Below are positions 1 through 12,716 of a stretch of DNA of 64,000 nt, one piece after another. The notes under the pieces were generated by a model, which was not told where the DNA came from, made no database searches, and was given only the letters and a program-made list of their open reading frames with translations. Made by a program: the position numbers and the translations under genes. Source of the stretch: Albugo candida (lineage: Eukaryota; Oomycota; Peronosporomycetes; Albuginales); assembly GCA_040437565.1 (NCBI GenBank), contig JBDOQK010000007.1, forward strand, positions 434,001 to 498,000, in the 5' to 3' direction. Within the stretch, counting starts at the first letter, position 1, and each line of letters begins with the position of its first letter.

Positions 1-1882
1 ATCGAGGTTTTTGCGAGGTTATTGAGCAGGAAAGCCACGAAATTGTGAATGTGATAAATGAATTGGCTCGAGAGGATACATTCGATATATTGCAAGTAGA
101 GCACGCGATCGAGAGTATCCGCGCGCGAGTTGCGAAACATCTGTATCAGAACGTTGTCGTGCATGCGGAATTCATTCAATGTTTCGATGCAATAAAGCAG
201 TTCTTCCTTTTGTCGCGTGGAGAATTGTATCAGACGTTTATCGAAGAAAGCTTCTCCATCATGCAGACAAAGCCCTCAGTGAAGTTACAAGAAACTCTCA
301 AACACAACATTTGGAAGCAGACACTTCAAGATTTACAGCTTGATCGAGACGATTTTGCGGCGAGCATTCATTTGCGTGTGAGTCCGTGGCGATCTGCTTA
401 TCTGATTCTGACTTTGTGAATGTGTAGCTCCCTCTTCAAACGTTTTTCTTTCGACGATTTCATGTGCTGGATGGGCTTCAAATACATAATATTTCCAATG
501 AGAAGACCGGTAAATGGTTGGAAGCCAGGCAGCAGGAAGCTTTAGGACGCATTTTCGGCCTCGTATGGTGGAAGTCGGAGCAATACGAACGGTATCCTTT
601 CTCGACCAAAATTGAAATTCAAGTACCTTCGTCCAGTGAACTCGATGATATCACTCCGTGGTCATCCAAACTTTTGATTCTGCTTCAAAGTACTCCATCC
701 TTCGACGCAACAATCTTCAGCAATGAAGGTGGACTAGTATTCGAGAAAGAGTCAACTACCCGCTGTCTTGGAATCGAACTCGATCTTCGAAGGCCTGATC
801 GATGTGCGAGTGTTTTGGTCGTTCAAAGCTCCTTCCATTCCTACACCAAAAAAACGAGCAATTCAAGTCAATTTTCGCACTGGGAAAGGATGGAACAATG
901 CTGCACCGATCGTAGTGTTCATGTTGCGATGCATATGGTTTCCGAAAAGTGTCCTATTGCAACCATAGAACTCCAATATTCTCGCATCCAACTCGCAAAT
1001 GCTTCCAATAAAAATCAAATGTCATACAAAAAGGGAATTTCCATCCAAGTCAATGAGATTCCTGTCTTGGAAAGTCTCGTGGATGTAGAAGAAATACTCG
1101 ATCTGCGTCCATCAAACGATAAGTACTGGCTCGGTCTTGGTCTCGGACCTCGTCTTCGTGTGGCTGCATGGAGCTGTGAAAAGTATTCGATAAAAGCATT
1201 CAGAGAATCCAACCAAATTCTGACGAAAAATCAGACTCTTCCTCCACGGGAATTATGGAATCATTTGTGTTTGCATCCTCATATTCCATGGCCATTGCCG
1301 CTTTTGATCACCAAAGACGATCTCCAGCTATACAACAATTTGTTTCAGTTTTGCTTTCGACTCAAACGGATTGGGTACGCGCTCGAGCACACGTGGAAAA
1401 TCGATTCGTTGCGGCGTTATTCCAAACAAAAATCACTGCTTGCAATTTCAGCTTTGCGTAATCGAATGTCGTACGTCATTCAAAATATTCAGATCTACTT
1501 CCAAGTTCTGGTCATTGAAGCGAATTTTCATAAATGCCGGGAAGAGATGCAAATGTCGGATAATTTCGATCAAGTGAAAAGACTCCACGAATGCTTTCTG
1601 GCGGCGCTGATCAAGCAATGCTACATTTACTCGAGGACCATCATGACGGCTCTGGATGATATCATACAGTGCTGCTGGCACTTTGTCGACTTGATTTTAG
1701 CATGCGATCAAGCTTCATTGGATAGCGCTGAGGAACGTTATAAATTTCGATCGCTGGAAACGGAATTTGTGCAACGGCTCGATTTTTTCTGTGGGGTTTT
1801 GCAGCATTCTGGGCAAGCTCGAGATCTATCGTTCCTCCTTGAATACAACGAGTTCTTCATTCGACCTCAAGAGCGCCATTAG
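1..1882 (+). CDS. Gamma-tubulin complex component (GCP/Spc97-Spc98 family), 5' partial
   Basis: Part of the gamma-tubulin complex that nucleates microtubules at the centrosome or spindle pole. The reading frame is already open at the first bases, so the N-terminus lies outside the window. An intron at 378-427 (GTGAGT...TAG) joins the first exon in frame to a long second exon that runs to the stop at 1882. The C-terminal part has the typical GCP pattern: a WPLPLLIT segment near 1290-1310 followed by 'YNNLFQFCFRLKRIGYALE', then helices around 1440-1700 with LRNRMSYVIQNIQIYFQVLV, and a final LLEYNEFF resembling the 'LDFN.(F/Y)' end of the family. The long N-terminal region and weak conservation suggest GCP5 or GCP6 rather than GCP2/3, but this is inference. 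It is transcribed toward the Rab1 gene. Confidence 0.8.
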
Positions 1883-2006
1883 AGCTGCAGCGGGACATTG
1901 TGGGAACTCTCCGGATGATATGGAACGAAGGCTCATTTTCGAAACTGAAATTTATTTAAGCATCATTCAATCAATTTGGCGGAAAATTGGACGACTATGA
2001 GGACGT

Positions 2007-2962
<956 letters not shown>

Positions 2963-3141
2963 TGCAAAGAAGTGCGCAGTGGTAAAGTTGACTGTTGAAG
3001 AATTCGATTACGGAAAATGCTATATGGATATATGGAGGATATGAATACACACAGGTTATGTTCACACGGAGCATACTAATCGAAGCAGTGACGTGCAAGA
3101 GTAAAATCAAAATGAGCAGCAACTTTAGTATGAATACACAA

Positions 3142-4209
3142 TCATGAACCCAATTCGATCTGTTTCAACTCTGCAAGAACCTGATTGCCGGCCAAAATGG
3201 GAGGGTACTTTTGTCGTGTCTCTGGCGTTGAATACGGCGCTAATGGTTGTAAAACTGCGTCAGAGGCAGAATGTGCAAACAGTGTTGAAGACACTCTCCA
3301 AAGTGACTTCTTTTGGGCTTTTCGTTCTTCGATCACTTTAAGCGTCTTTTCAGATATGATCACCTCGTGAAATCCTGCTTTGACGTATCCACCCGTGAGA
3401 TATTCCAGCTGTTTTCCTGCCTGTACCAAAAGACAGCCATCCGGAATCTGCACAGACGTTCGAGTTCCATCACGAAGCCATATATACAGTCCAGGATATC
3501 GCGATTTTCCATGCACAGTCAATAAATTCAGATCGTAATGAAATCCCGCCAGAACATCATTCAGCTGATTGTGCACGTTATAATTACTTCCAGTAGGAGC
3601 TAACAAATGTGGACCACATCGCATTATATCTGATAATGTATTGGCTTCCCAACCAAATCCCAGCCCAGCCATCTCAGCAAGATCTTGCAACGCAGACAGC
3701 ATCTTTCTTCCCCACATATCCATAGTATCTTCCCATTCGGAAAATCCGATTGGAATCACTGGCTCGGCATTCAGCTCTTCGAATTGAGTTGTATCAGGGC
3801 GAGCTCCGATTCGCCAAAAAAAGCGGCACTTCTTGTCCAAATTTGGAGGACACAACGTTACCGGTTTTTGATGCGGTTCTAGTGTTTCCACGGTCACGGA
3901 ATGATTGCGCGGTCGTTCCGTGTATTCCGGAGTGACTCCCACCTGATAGTGAAGATTTGGCCGTGCGTCTCGCTGAAAATCGGATGTTTCGTAGTACTGC
4001 TCCATCATATCTAGAAATCGGTCGTTATCGGTGGTAGAAACGCGCTAAGTAGCGAGTCAGTACGTGCAAATATGAACGATTCATACACCTACATCGTCTT
4101 TGAGACAAAGAGCGCCATACTGATGCAGCGAACTGGATACTAACTTGCAGATTCTGATATCCTTTGTCGCCTTATATTCTTGGATATCGATCACTGGTAA
4201 ATCAATCAT
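3142..4209 (-). CDS. 2-oxoglutarate/Fe(II)-dependent dioxygenase (isopenicillin N synthase-like)
   Basis: Two exons (4089-4209 and 3142-4010) joined by a 78-nt GTGTAT...TAG intron give about 329 residues. The first exon supplies the usual DIOX_N opening, MIDLPVIDIQEYK. The catalytic core shows the iron ligands HxD (GFHYDLN, about H198 and D200) and a distal His (AGFHEV, about H255), within the double-stranded beta-helix segment 'LYIWLRDG...VQIPDGCLLVQAG'. Members oxidise diverse small molecules using 2-oxoglutarate and O2; the substrate cannot be read from the sequence. No signal peptide is seen, so a cytosolic location is likely. It lies 305 nt from the divergently transcribed kinesin gene. 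Confidence 0.85.
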
Positions 4210-4514
4210 TTGCTTGAATTTCTGATGTCCAATTCAATTTACAATTCAATAATTGTAGATGCGGCAAGCGGAAACATTCACGAGAAAGCGACGACTTTGA
4301 CGCTTCCTCCTGCAAAAACCACTGACACTATAATAAAATAAAATACACAAAAACTTTAAATATTATCGCCCTCCTCAAATCGCCAAAAAGAACGTTCAAA
4401 TGCGGTTGCCAAAAGACCACAATGCTCTTCAAACATTTTCCTCTTGGCTTCTATTATTATCCATCGGAAACCCCACAAAAAGCCTTTTCAAGCGACAAAA
4501 TCGGAGCATCGGCA

Positions 4515-7500
4515 ATGAGTGTCAGTATCAAAGTCTCGGTCCGCTGTCGTCCATTCACATGCGACGATAAACTCGGCGTCTTCCTCACGCAATCGAGCGA
4601 AGAACAAGGCGAAGTACAGCTCATAAATTCCACATATTCCACCACACGCTTCCCGTTCAGTTATGCTTGGTGGAGTGCCTACGGCTACCATCGCCACGTT
4701 CAGGGAAATCTGGACCAAGCGCAAGCAATGACACTCATTGATCAGGCACAAGCGTATCAAAGTGTCGGACTTAAAATCAAAGACGATTTGCTATCGGGGA
4801 ACGCTGTCGTACTCTTTGCATACGGCCTCTCAGGCTCGGGAAAAACATACACTGTCTTTGGAGTAAGTCGATTGTTGTCTTCGAGCGCTTTTGACGCGTG
4901 GAACGCATAGCCGGACGCTGTGGACACACCGGACGCGTGGTTTCGACATAAAACGCCTCATGCTCAGGTACGACTAAAGCTACCGATCGATAGAATTCAT
5001 ACGTGAAACGCTGTAGTGGGGTCTTTTCCCCCGACTCGCGTACGAGGTCTTTAACGAGAAGCAAGACGGATGGAAAATCTCTATGAAATACTTTCAGAAT
5101 GTCGTCGATACTGTTCGTGATTTAATGTCTCCGGTAGCGCAAGAGCAGCAGTATAAAGCAGGAATCAAGAAAGATTCAGATGGATTCACAGATATCGAGT
5201 GGTGTCAGTCTGTGGTGCTGAAGGATTGGAATGATCTTAGAAGGACATTTATGGCCGCAAATGCCCGAAAAGCGATTGCCCCAACGCAATTCAATCATCA
5301 ATCGACTCGGGGACATTGTATCATGACGCTAGAAGTCGAAAAACCAGACCCAGAAAGAGAAGGAATCAAGCAGAAAGGAAGAGTATATGTATGCGATCTT
5401 GCTGGCACGGAACCAGCAGGCGATATCGTCTATGCAGAATACAAGAAAATAAGCTTTGAAAATGGAGATCAAGAGTACAAATACTTGGGTCCACATTCCG
5501 ATCCTTCCAAGTCCAAAGAGCTTCAGGACCAAGGAAAAAAAATCAATCTCTCACTCACCGAAATGGCTCAATTTTTCATGAAAATGGCAGAAATGGTCAA
5601 AGCGAACAAATTGAAGCCCGGAATATCGATTCCCGGCTGTAATTCCTATTTTCTCTGCAAATATCTCAAAGACACAATGCTGCAAGCCCGAACGTACCTC
5701 TTTTGCGCAATTCGACCCGAAGTCAAATTCCATAATTATACGTTTGCAACGCTCGGATTTGCAAAGAATGCATCGGTTATCAAGCTGCAGCCAAAGAAAG
5801 CCTGTGCTGTATCGAGTCCAGCAGAGCGTAAATTGATGGCAGAACTCGAGCAAATGAAATTGTTGGTCAAAGAACTCAGACAAGAGAACGAGAAAATCGC
5901 TCAGGTACAAGACGTTTCGAAAATCGGTGACGCAGAAATACAAAATGAAAAGCTTCAAATGGAACAATTGACCGAAATGGTCGCACAAAAGCGTTTAGAA
6001 TTAGAAAATGTGCTTCTCGGTGCAGCAACAGGAGCCTCAACGGCGAAAAACGTGCAAGACGAGCTTATGCAACGCCAACGGGAAGAATATGCAAAGCGAG
6101 GCATTCATTTGTATCATTTCGAGGCGGACACCACCTCTCCGTATCTGCTGAATCTCGATGTCGATGCGTATCGAAGTAAACGCTTTATGTTCTTATTGAA
6201 TCAGCCCAAAGTCACCATCGGACCGCACGGAGATATCAAGCCAATGTCTCTCAATATCGTTGAAAATCATTGTTTTTTCCAGCTGGAAAATGGCGAAATT
6301 GAGCTCCATGCAGGCGCTGGAGACGTCATACACAACGGCACTGAACTTAGAAAGAATGAAAAACGAATTTTGAAACAATACGATCGAGTCGCAATCGCTA
6401 CCGATCTCATGCTGTTTGTGCATCCCGGCAAGGCTTCAATCGATATCGAGCCTACCGCCGATGACGCAGCTCAGGAGTACCAACGAGCTCTTCAATCAGT
6501 CGATACTACCGCCATGTTGGAGCTCCAAGAAGAAATGAAGCGATTTCAAGAAGAAAAAGCGAAATGGGAGCTTCAAAAGGCCCAGCCAGTGACCCATCAA
6601 CCGGATCACACATCCACGGAATCCAATATGGAGAAAGACTTACTCGCACGTCAAGTGAATGATCAGGAGCTTCGTGAAGTCCTTCCAAAAATCATGGAAA
6701 CGAGACAAATTGTCAGAGCATTGAATCGCGGAATGCTCGATTTTGAGACCACTCTTCAAAGCTGCACATCGTGCAGTAGCGAGCAACAAGCGCAGAATTC
6801 GATGGATCGCAGCAGTATTCCCAAAGTGAAAATTAAGGTGCAGAATAACGATACGGAAGAAATTATTTTTCTCGATGTGTTTGAGTTTGTCAAAGCCCAC
6901 GCAATGCTCAAAGACGAAGTCGCTTTCTTACGGAATGCAATTATGAACGAACGCGAGTATGCGTCGCCGCCGGGTCACGAGCCCATAACGCTTTTCTTTG
7001 ACCATTCTTTCCAAATTGGCTCGGCCACAATATTTCCAGAGTATTTGCTGTACAATCTCGAGACCGATTCCGACGATTCTCAGCTGAATGTGAAGCTTGC
7101 GATTCCACCATTCAATACGATCGGTAAGCTTCAAGTGGTTTGGACGCCTTTATCGTCACCCGACAGCGAGCGACATGAAGAGGAGCATCTGTTAGACATT
7201 GAGACACCAGACGATTTACTTGGAAATTCTTGGACGTATAAGCTTCAAATTCAAGCGATTTCGGGGCTTCCATTGATCACTGAATCAGCGTATTGTCAGT
7301 ATGAATTCCTTGGGGAGCTATTCACGACCGAGACTGTGGAGCAGCATACACGGAATCCAGTCTTTGGGTACGAATACGTGCATCATATCGAATCGGTGAC
7401 ACCAAATTTCATCGATTTCTTGCAATTTCAACGCATTGAATTTCAAGTCTTTGTCACGCCGTACATAATGAATCTTCCCAAAGACGTTATTTCAACCACA

Positions 7501-7865
7501 AACAGCGTCATCGTTGCGAATTTGGGCGATCGAGAAGGCAGCATGGAGGCTTCCGTGTCTCGCGCAGGTTGGGTTTTCGTAGATCGAAATAAAAGCTGTG
7601 CGCTGATGTGTGACTACAGACCTCGAAGATTGGTGCATGCGGCTCAAGACAGAGCTTCAGGATGCTCGAGAGGATATTCTCTTCCTCCAGAAAGCGTATC
7701 AGACAGCGACAGGAAGGTACATGAGCTCGTACAAAACTCTTTACAATATGTGATTGTGAATGTCGTAGGGAGGCACCGAGTCGATATGGAACTACTGCGA
7801 TCTCATGCACCCCAAGAAAACAGCTCACGTCCGCACTTGCCACAGATTCTCAGCTGAATTCATAA
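4515..7865 (+). CDS. Kinesin-3-like motor protein with FHA and C2-like tail, degenerate motor
   Basis: Start chosen at the ATG opening MSVSIKVSVRCRPF, the usual first strand of a kinesin motor. Exons: 4515-4862, 4911-4967, 5017 to about 7569, then two short ones. The two C-terminal introns (GTTGGG...TACAG and GTACAT...CGTAG) lead to a coiled-coil end and a stop at 7863-7865. Motor motifs are present but altered: P-loop GLSGSGKT, switch I NHQSTRGH instead of NxxSSRSH, switch II DLAGTEPAG instead of DLAGSER. After a coiled coil comes an FHA domain (about 6180-6440), then a tail like that of KIF1/UNC-104: 'CQYEFLGELFTTETVEQHT' followed by RNPVFGYEY. This order marks kinesin-3, a plus-end cargo motor. 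The family call is good; ATPase competence is uncertain. Confidence 0.85.
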
Positions 7866-7948
7866 AAAGTCGAGTTGCACGTCGGATGTATTTTCAAAAA
7901 TCAAAAAAAAAAGCTTTCCGCCCTACAAACGCGAGAAAATGGCAATAT

Positions 7949-10852
7949 TCACACCGTGTTGGAAGAGGAAGCGGTTGTCTGAATGACATGACGCAATATC
8001 TTGACTTCCGACTCGAGACGACCGAGACGTTCCATGGCTTGTTCGAGGCTCATAGGACGTTCAAGATGGCTTGCACGGACAGCACGTCCAGCAACGAATG
8101 AGTCGCGGATGCTGGCATCCATGTCCAAAAAGGTCGATCCCATGTGGACCCGATTCTTACGGAATGCGGCTTGACGGACGTATTTCTTGCTGGTGATCCC
8201 TTGGTCGTTGAACACATTACTGTGAGCAGCTTTATCCAGCAGATAATTCAGTAAGACTTTGGCAATATCCTGGATGAAGAACCAAAGGACGCAATAAATC
8301 CAAACAAATAACGAGAGTTTTGGTGAGATCGCTTGCATTTCGGTAAACGGCCAAAAAATAGCCAACAAAGTGGACACCAATGTCGCAAAGCACGCAGCGA
8401 CAGCGAGAAGATGACCCGGAGCGCGTGAGAAGAAAAATCCATCCGTTCGAGCGGTGAAAACAGTGAGGAAATCTGACAGAGATATCTTGAGGTACATCAT
8501 CATCATGACTTCATTGTACGTGAGATTTCCAACGCCATACATTGTTAAAACTCCGGTCGGGTTCCATGAGTCGAGTCCGAGGAAGAGGAGAAGAAGGGAA
8601 CTTGCTACAGCGATTCCACCCAAACATGATGCCACACAATAAATGCGTGGGAGGTTCCATACTTCAGGGCGTTTGGATGGGACCACATTGTCGTACGCAA
8701 TTGAGATGATCGTTCCATCGTTTAAGATCGTAATGAGCACTAACGCGATCACAGGAAGCTTGAAATACGGATCCACAGCTTCCGTAGAGATATTGTGATT
8801 GAACGGACAATCTCCAACACGCGGAATGAAATGAGGGAAGCGACAGCTGTCCGGATGGAACATGAGGACCGAAATGAAGAAGAATAGAAGCAATTGGATC
8901 GTGCACGCTACTCGATACGTCACGTAATTGCGCATCCGCTGGAAGATTTTTCGGGATAATGTGATGGCGTTGATGATCACTGAGAGCCCAGGCTTGATCA
9001 AGACGATATCTGCGGCAGCTCGAGCAGCATCCGTTGAGCCTTCTACAGCGATTCCGACATCAGCTTTCTTGAGCGCAGGGGCGTCATTCACACCGTCTCC
9101 AGTCATTCCACAGATCCATCCACGCTGACGTAAAATCTCAACAATCAGAAATTTATGCTCTGGAAATACTTGAGCAAATGCATCAGCACTCTCGACAATT
9201 GCTCCGAAATCGTGTCCCAAAGTGGACGACAAACCGTCTTCGATTCTCGCAACTGGAAGCACATCAGTGCCCAAAACAGTTGTTCCCATATTGAGCATTC
9301 GACACGTTTCGACAGCGATCGCAGCTTGATCTCCAGTGATCATTTTGACATCAATTCCGTTCTCATGAGCCAATTCAATCGTTCGCTTGGTGTCGTGACG
9401 TGGTGGATCCAAAAAAGTCATAATACCGAGGAATACCCAACATCCATCCGCTGATTCATCGGTGCGACCAACAGCCAATGATCGAATTCCACGACGCGCA
9501 AGATCGAGAACTTTAGCTTCGACGGCTTCCCGAATCTCCTCGATATTGTGTGCTAATGAGAGAACAATTTGTGGCGCTCCTTTCGTCACTTTGAAAATCT
9601 TCCCCGTGGGGCCTCGAATCGTTGATTCCGTTCGTTTTACGGAAGGATCAAAAGGAGAATGATCCAGCATTGTGTATTGATCCAACGGTCTCAAATCAAT
9701 TGCATTCAGCACCAAGGTATCCAACGCATCCTTCGGAGGCTCTTTCCATTTAGCAGCCAATGCCGCACATACCAACACATCCTCACGCGTCGCTCCCGGG
9801 AAGAAAATCGGCAAATCGTCTTGTAATTCCATTTTATTCCGTGTCAGCGTACCGGTTTTGTCAGAACAGAGCATATTCATTCCAGAAAGCGTCTCGATCG
9901 ATTGCAATTGGGTCACAATGACTTTTTCCTCAGCTAATTTTCGGGACCCTAGTGCCATTGTTGAGGTACAAACCACTTGCATTGCGATTGGAATGGACGC
10001 TACGAGCAGCACGACACTGAATGCGATTGCGTCCAGGAAGGCTTCGCCATTGTAAATGAGGTAGCCCAAGCAGAATCCCACGAGAACCAAAGAAATTGCC
10101 ATGAGGAACATTGTGATCCTCAGGAGGATTTTCTGGAAATGACTCAATTCGTCCACTGAGGAAATGAGGCTCGCTGTTTTTCCAAAGAATGTTTGCGATC
10201 CGGTTGCTGTTACAACGGCTTCGACTTCACCACGAGTGACTGTGGATCCCATTTTAGCGTTATCTCCGGGGCCCATTGAAACAGGAAAGGATTCGCCAGT
10301 CAGGGCGGCTTGATCAATTTGAACTGGATTTCCCTCACATAAGTCACAGTCGGCAGGAACGGCTGATCCAGCAGATAGTGTGATGCGGTCCCCAGGGACG
10401 AGTAAGGACGCGTTGATGGTTTGATGGACACCGTCCCGAATGACGAGTGCTTCAGGTTTTAATGAAGCTTTCAAAGCCGCTACAGCGTTACCGGCTTTCA
10501 ATTCTTCATACCAACCAACGACTCCGTTGAGGATTTGGAGTACGAGTAAGACACAAAAATCAGGAATATCTCGAGTAAGTAATTCAACTAGGATCGCGAG
10601 CCAGATCATTATTGGCATGGGACCCCAAAATTGTTCAAGCAGCTTGAGCCAAATGGATTTTTCCTTGGATGCAAGTTCATTTGGCCCAAACAATTTGAGT
10701 CTTCGGGCAGCCTCTACGGTGCTTATGCCACACTCTGGCGTGTTATACAAAGATCGCTTTTCGACACCCATGTAATAGCGGTCATCGTGACCATTGGTGT
10801 CGTCCACATTAGAAGGGGCGCCAGAACGCAAGAGCGGACTCTTTTCGTTCAT
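7949..10852 (-). CDS. Plasma-membrane H+-ATPase (P-type, subclass IIIA)
   Basis: Single-exon gene of 967 codons with a clear ATG. It pumps protons out of the cell and drives nutrient uptake. The actuator motif LTGES lies at residues 184-188, the phosphorylated aspartate is D331 in CSDKTGTLT, and the hinge motif TGDGVNDAP is intact near residue 620. About ten membrane spans can be picked out (for example residues 77-110, 244-300 and several after 650). The N-terminus is short, as in plant and oomycete pumps. The tail has a basic stretch followed by a predicted coiled coil (ERLGRLESEVKILRHV) that may be regulatory. It converges on the kinesin gene with only 83 nt between the stops, showing how compact the genome is. 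Confidence 0.95.
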   Translation of the reverse strand: MNEKSPLLRSGAPSNVDDTNGHDDRYYMGVEKRSLYNTPECGISTVEAARRLKLFGPNELASKEKSIWLKLLEQFWGPMPIMIWLAILVELLTRDIPDFCVLLVLQILNGVVGWYEELKAGNAVAALKASLKPEALVIRDGVHQTINASLLVPGDRITLSAGSAVPADCDLCEGNPVQIDQAALTGESFPVSMGPGDNAKMGSTVTRGEVEAVVTATGSQTFFGKTASLISSVDELSHFQKILLRITMFLMAISLVLVGFCLGYLIYNGEAFLDAIAFSVVLLVASIPIAMQVVCTSTMALGSRKLAEEKVIVTQLQSIETLSGMNMLCSDKTGTLTRNKMELQDDLPIFFPGATREDVLVCAALAAKWKEPPKDALDTLVLNAIDLRPLDQYTMLDHSPFDPSVKRTESTIRGPTGKIFKVTKGAPQIVLSLAHNIEEIREAVEAKVLDLARRGIRSLAVGRTDESADGCWVFLGIMTFLDPPRHDTKRTIELAHENGIDVKMITGDQAAIAVETCRMLNMGTTVLGTDVLPVARIEDGLSSTLGHDFGAIVESADAFAQVFPEHKFLIVEILRQRGWICGMTGDGVNDAPALKKADVGIAVEGSTDAARAAADIVLIKPGLSVIINAITLSRKIFQRMRNYVTYRVACTIQLLLFFFISVLMFHPDSCRFPHFIPRVGDCPFNHNISTEAVDPYFKLPVIALVLITILNDGTIISIAYDNVVPSKRPEVWNLPRIYCVASCLGGIAVASSLLLLFLGLDSWNPTGVLTMYGVGNLTYNEVMMMMYLKISLSDFLTVFTARTDGFFFSRAPGHLLAVAACFATLVSTLLAIFWPFTEMQAISPKLSLFVWIYCVLWFFIQDIAKVLLNYLLDKAAHSNVFNDQGITSKKYVRQAAFRKNRVHMGSTFLDMDASIRDSFVAGRAVRASHLERPMSLEQAMERLGRLESEVKILRHVIQTTASSSNTV

Positions 10853-11176
10853 TAAGGATTTCGATTATGAGGGAAGTGAGCGAAAGACAGACAATTTATT
10901 TGTGTGGGTATAAATGATTGCGAGGAGGAAAGACGGTGTACCTTACGGTCCTAATTTCGAACAAGTTTTGAGGAGGGGTGAAATCGTTCTATGAAAGACC
11001 ACTAACATTCAGATAGAATGGACGGTCGCTACGCTTAAGCGGATCCTTTCAACCAGCTTATTAGCCAATCAGTAAGAGATGTTTGCTTGGTATTAGGAAA
11101 CATGAGTAATGATCTAGAATGTACGACATATGATTCCGACGAATTCCACGATTCGCATTCAGGTCACGAGACAGCA
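10853..11176. other. Upstream region of H+-ATPase, no gene seen
   Basis: About 320 nt between the ATPase start and the first repeat copy. No convincing open frame or RNA gene was seen. It presumably carries the ATPase promoter, but no specific motif stood out. Confidence 0.4.
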
Positions 11177-11633
11177 CCATGTAAAGAAACAATACTTGGA
11201 TTTTGTTTGTGTACCGATTCGCTAGTCCATACAATCGATTTTAACGGTTAATAAGGTTCATAAGCAATCGGTTAACCGTTCGTCCATAACAGATGTGCAG
11301 CTGCTTAGGATCCTTGCTCGCTCTGATTATATATTTCTCATGTGTTTCTCAACTTTCATGTGATGAAACGATGGGAAATCATGCGTTCAACATGCCAATA
11401 TACAATGATAAACTCCTGAAAGATAGCCAGCTGGTTGAACAGTTAGAGGCGTCATCTGCGGATTCTGACCGAGGGAAATTATACGGTAATCACGAAACTT
11501 CAATGGGGATTGCACTTATCTTGCACAAATGCATGATCGAGCTGAGAAAAAATAGGATGACTTAGAAGTTTGTGATTACATCTTACCGACACTTTCAAAA
11601 ACTGTATGGGAAAAAGAAGCTGAAAGAGTCAGG
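11177..11633 (+). repeat. Repeat family copy 1, with signal-peptide ORF
   Basis: First of two near-identical copies, repeated from 11734, with a third in reverse orientation near 26.9-27.5 kb. It holds an ATG-started frame at 11293-11565 (90 residues) that begins MCSCLGSLLALIIYFS, a plausible secretion signal, followed by a hydrophilic acidic/basic tail with no recognised domain. The frame stops just before a region (about 11566-11633) that is open in another phase, so a spliced or broken longer product is possible. Confidence 0.6.
11293..11565 (+). CDS. Small putative secreted protein, unrecognised
   Basis: A 90-residue frame with an ATG start, a hydrophobic core at residues 6-20 and then cysteine followed by DETMGNHAF. 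This is compatible with a cleaved signal peptide and export of a roughly 67-residue chain. No RxLR, CHxC or CxxCxxxxxG effector motif was found. The second copy at 11.8 kb has ATA in place of this ATG, and the copy at about 27.5 kb carries the same hydrophobic segment fused in frame to a different upstream repeat block. Function is unknown; it may be part of a decaying multicopy family. Confidence 0.35.
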   Translation: MCSCLGSLLALIIYFSCVSQLSCDETMGNHAFNMPIYNDKLLKDSQLVEQLEASSADSDRGKLYGNHETSMGIALILHKCMIELRKNRMT

Positions 11634-11733
11634 NNNNNNNNNNNNNNNNNNNNNNNNNNNNNNNNNNNNNNNNNNNNNNNNNNNNNNNNNNNNNNNNNNN
11701 NNNNNNNNNNNNNNNNNNNNNNNNNNNNNNNNN
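11634..11733. other. Assembly gap (100 N)
   Basis: Lies between copy 1 and copy 2 of the repeat. The flanks do not overlap. Whether the two copies are tandem or are alleles placed side by side cannot be told. Confidence 0.95.
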
Positions 11734-12716
11734 GCACCATGTAAAGAAACAATACTTGGATTTTGTTTGTGTACCGATTCGCTAGTCCATACAATCGATC
11801 CTAACGGTTAATAAGCTTCATAAGCAATCGCTTAACCGTTCGTCCATAACAGATATGCAGCTGCTTAGGATCCTTGGTCGCTCTGATTATATATTTCTCA
11901 TGTGTTTCTCAACTTTCATGTGATGAAGCGATGGGAAATCATGCGTTCAACAGGCCAATATACAATGATAAACCCCTGAAAGATAGCCAGCTGGTTGAAC
12001 AGTTAGAGGCGTCATCTGCGGATTCTGACCGTGGGAAATTATACGGTAATCACGAAACTATAATGGGGATTGCACCTATCTTGCACAAATGCATGATCGA
12101 GCTGACAAAAAATAGGATGACTTAGAAGTTTATGATTACATCTTACCGACACTTTCAAAAACTGTATGGGTAAAAGAAGCTGAAAGAGTCAGGGGCAGAT
12201 TTGAAGCATTTCGACCCCACCTAACTCAATCAACACATTCATGATCGTCGGTGGCGTGTACACCAGCTCTGCAAAGACTGACATTGCTTCCCCAGGCATG
12301 GCTCTATTGCANNNNNNNNNNNNNNNNNNNNNNNNNNNNNNNNNNNNNNNNNNNNNNNNNNNNNNNNNNNNNNNNNNNNNNNNNNNNNNNNNNNNNNNNN
12401 NNNNNNNNNNNAAAAGAAGCTGAAAGAGTCAGGGGCAGATTTGAAGCATTTCGACCCCACCTAACTCAATCAACACATTCATGATCGTCGGTGGCGTGTA
12501 CACCAGCTCTGCAAAGACTGACATTGCTTCCCCAGGCATGGCTCTATTGCACCGACTTTGTGTGGGAGAAAATGGGTCACTGAAGATTAAGAAGAAACAG
12601 CTCAATCATCAAGGGAAACTCACACACGATCGCCGTCCACGGGTAACGTTTATGGAAGACAGCGTTGGAGAACAGAGAGCTCAAGTAAACGAATGAAACC
12701 CAGGTTATATACACTA
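11734..12716 (+). repeat. Repeat family copy 2, extended, with second ORF
   Basis: Repeats copy 1 with scattered differences and continues further. From 12481 it holds a 71-codon frame beginning MIVGGVYTSSAK and ending at 12696. The same downstream frame is seen in the reverse-strand copy at 26929-27141. A middle stretch around 12115-12244 is open in yet another phase (DDLEVYDYILPTLSKTVW), so the three frames may once have been exons of one gene. A 140-nt segment (12172-12311) is repeated exactly after the gap at 12312-12411, so the extra copy is probably an assembly duplicate. Confidence 0.6.
12312..12411. other. Assembly gap (100 N) with 140-nt duplicated flank
   Basis: Sequence 12172-12311 is repeated at 12412-12551, so this is most likely an unmerged contig overlap rather than missing sequence. 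Confidence 0.95.

Noticed and set aside
1767-2000. Overlapping plus-strand frame at the end of the tubulin-complex gene
   Set aside because: The other frame ends with the family-like LLEYNEFF; this one shows no family pattern.
7570-7857. Reading frame of the kinesin running straight to the stop at 7857
   Set aside because: Composition turns non-protein-like after 7569; two in-phase introns give a coiled-coil end and a stop at 7865.
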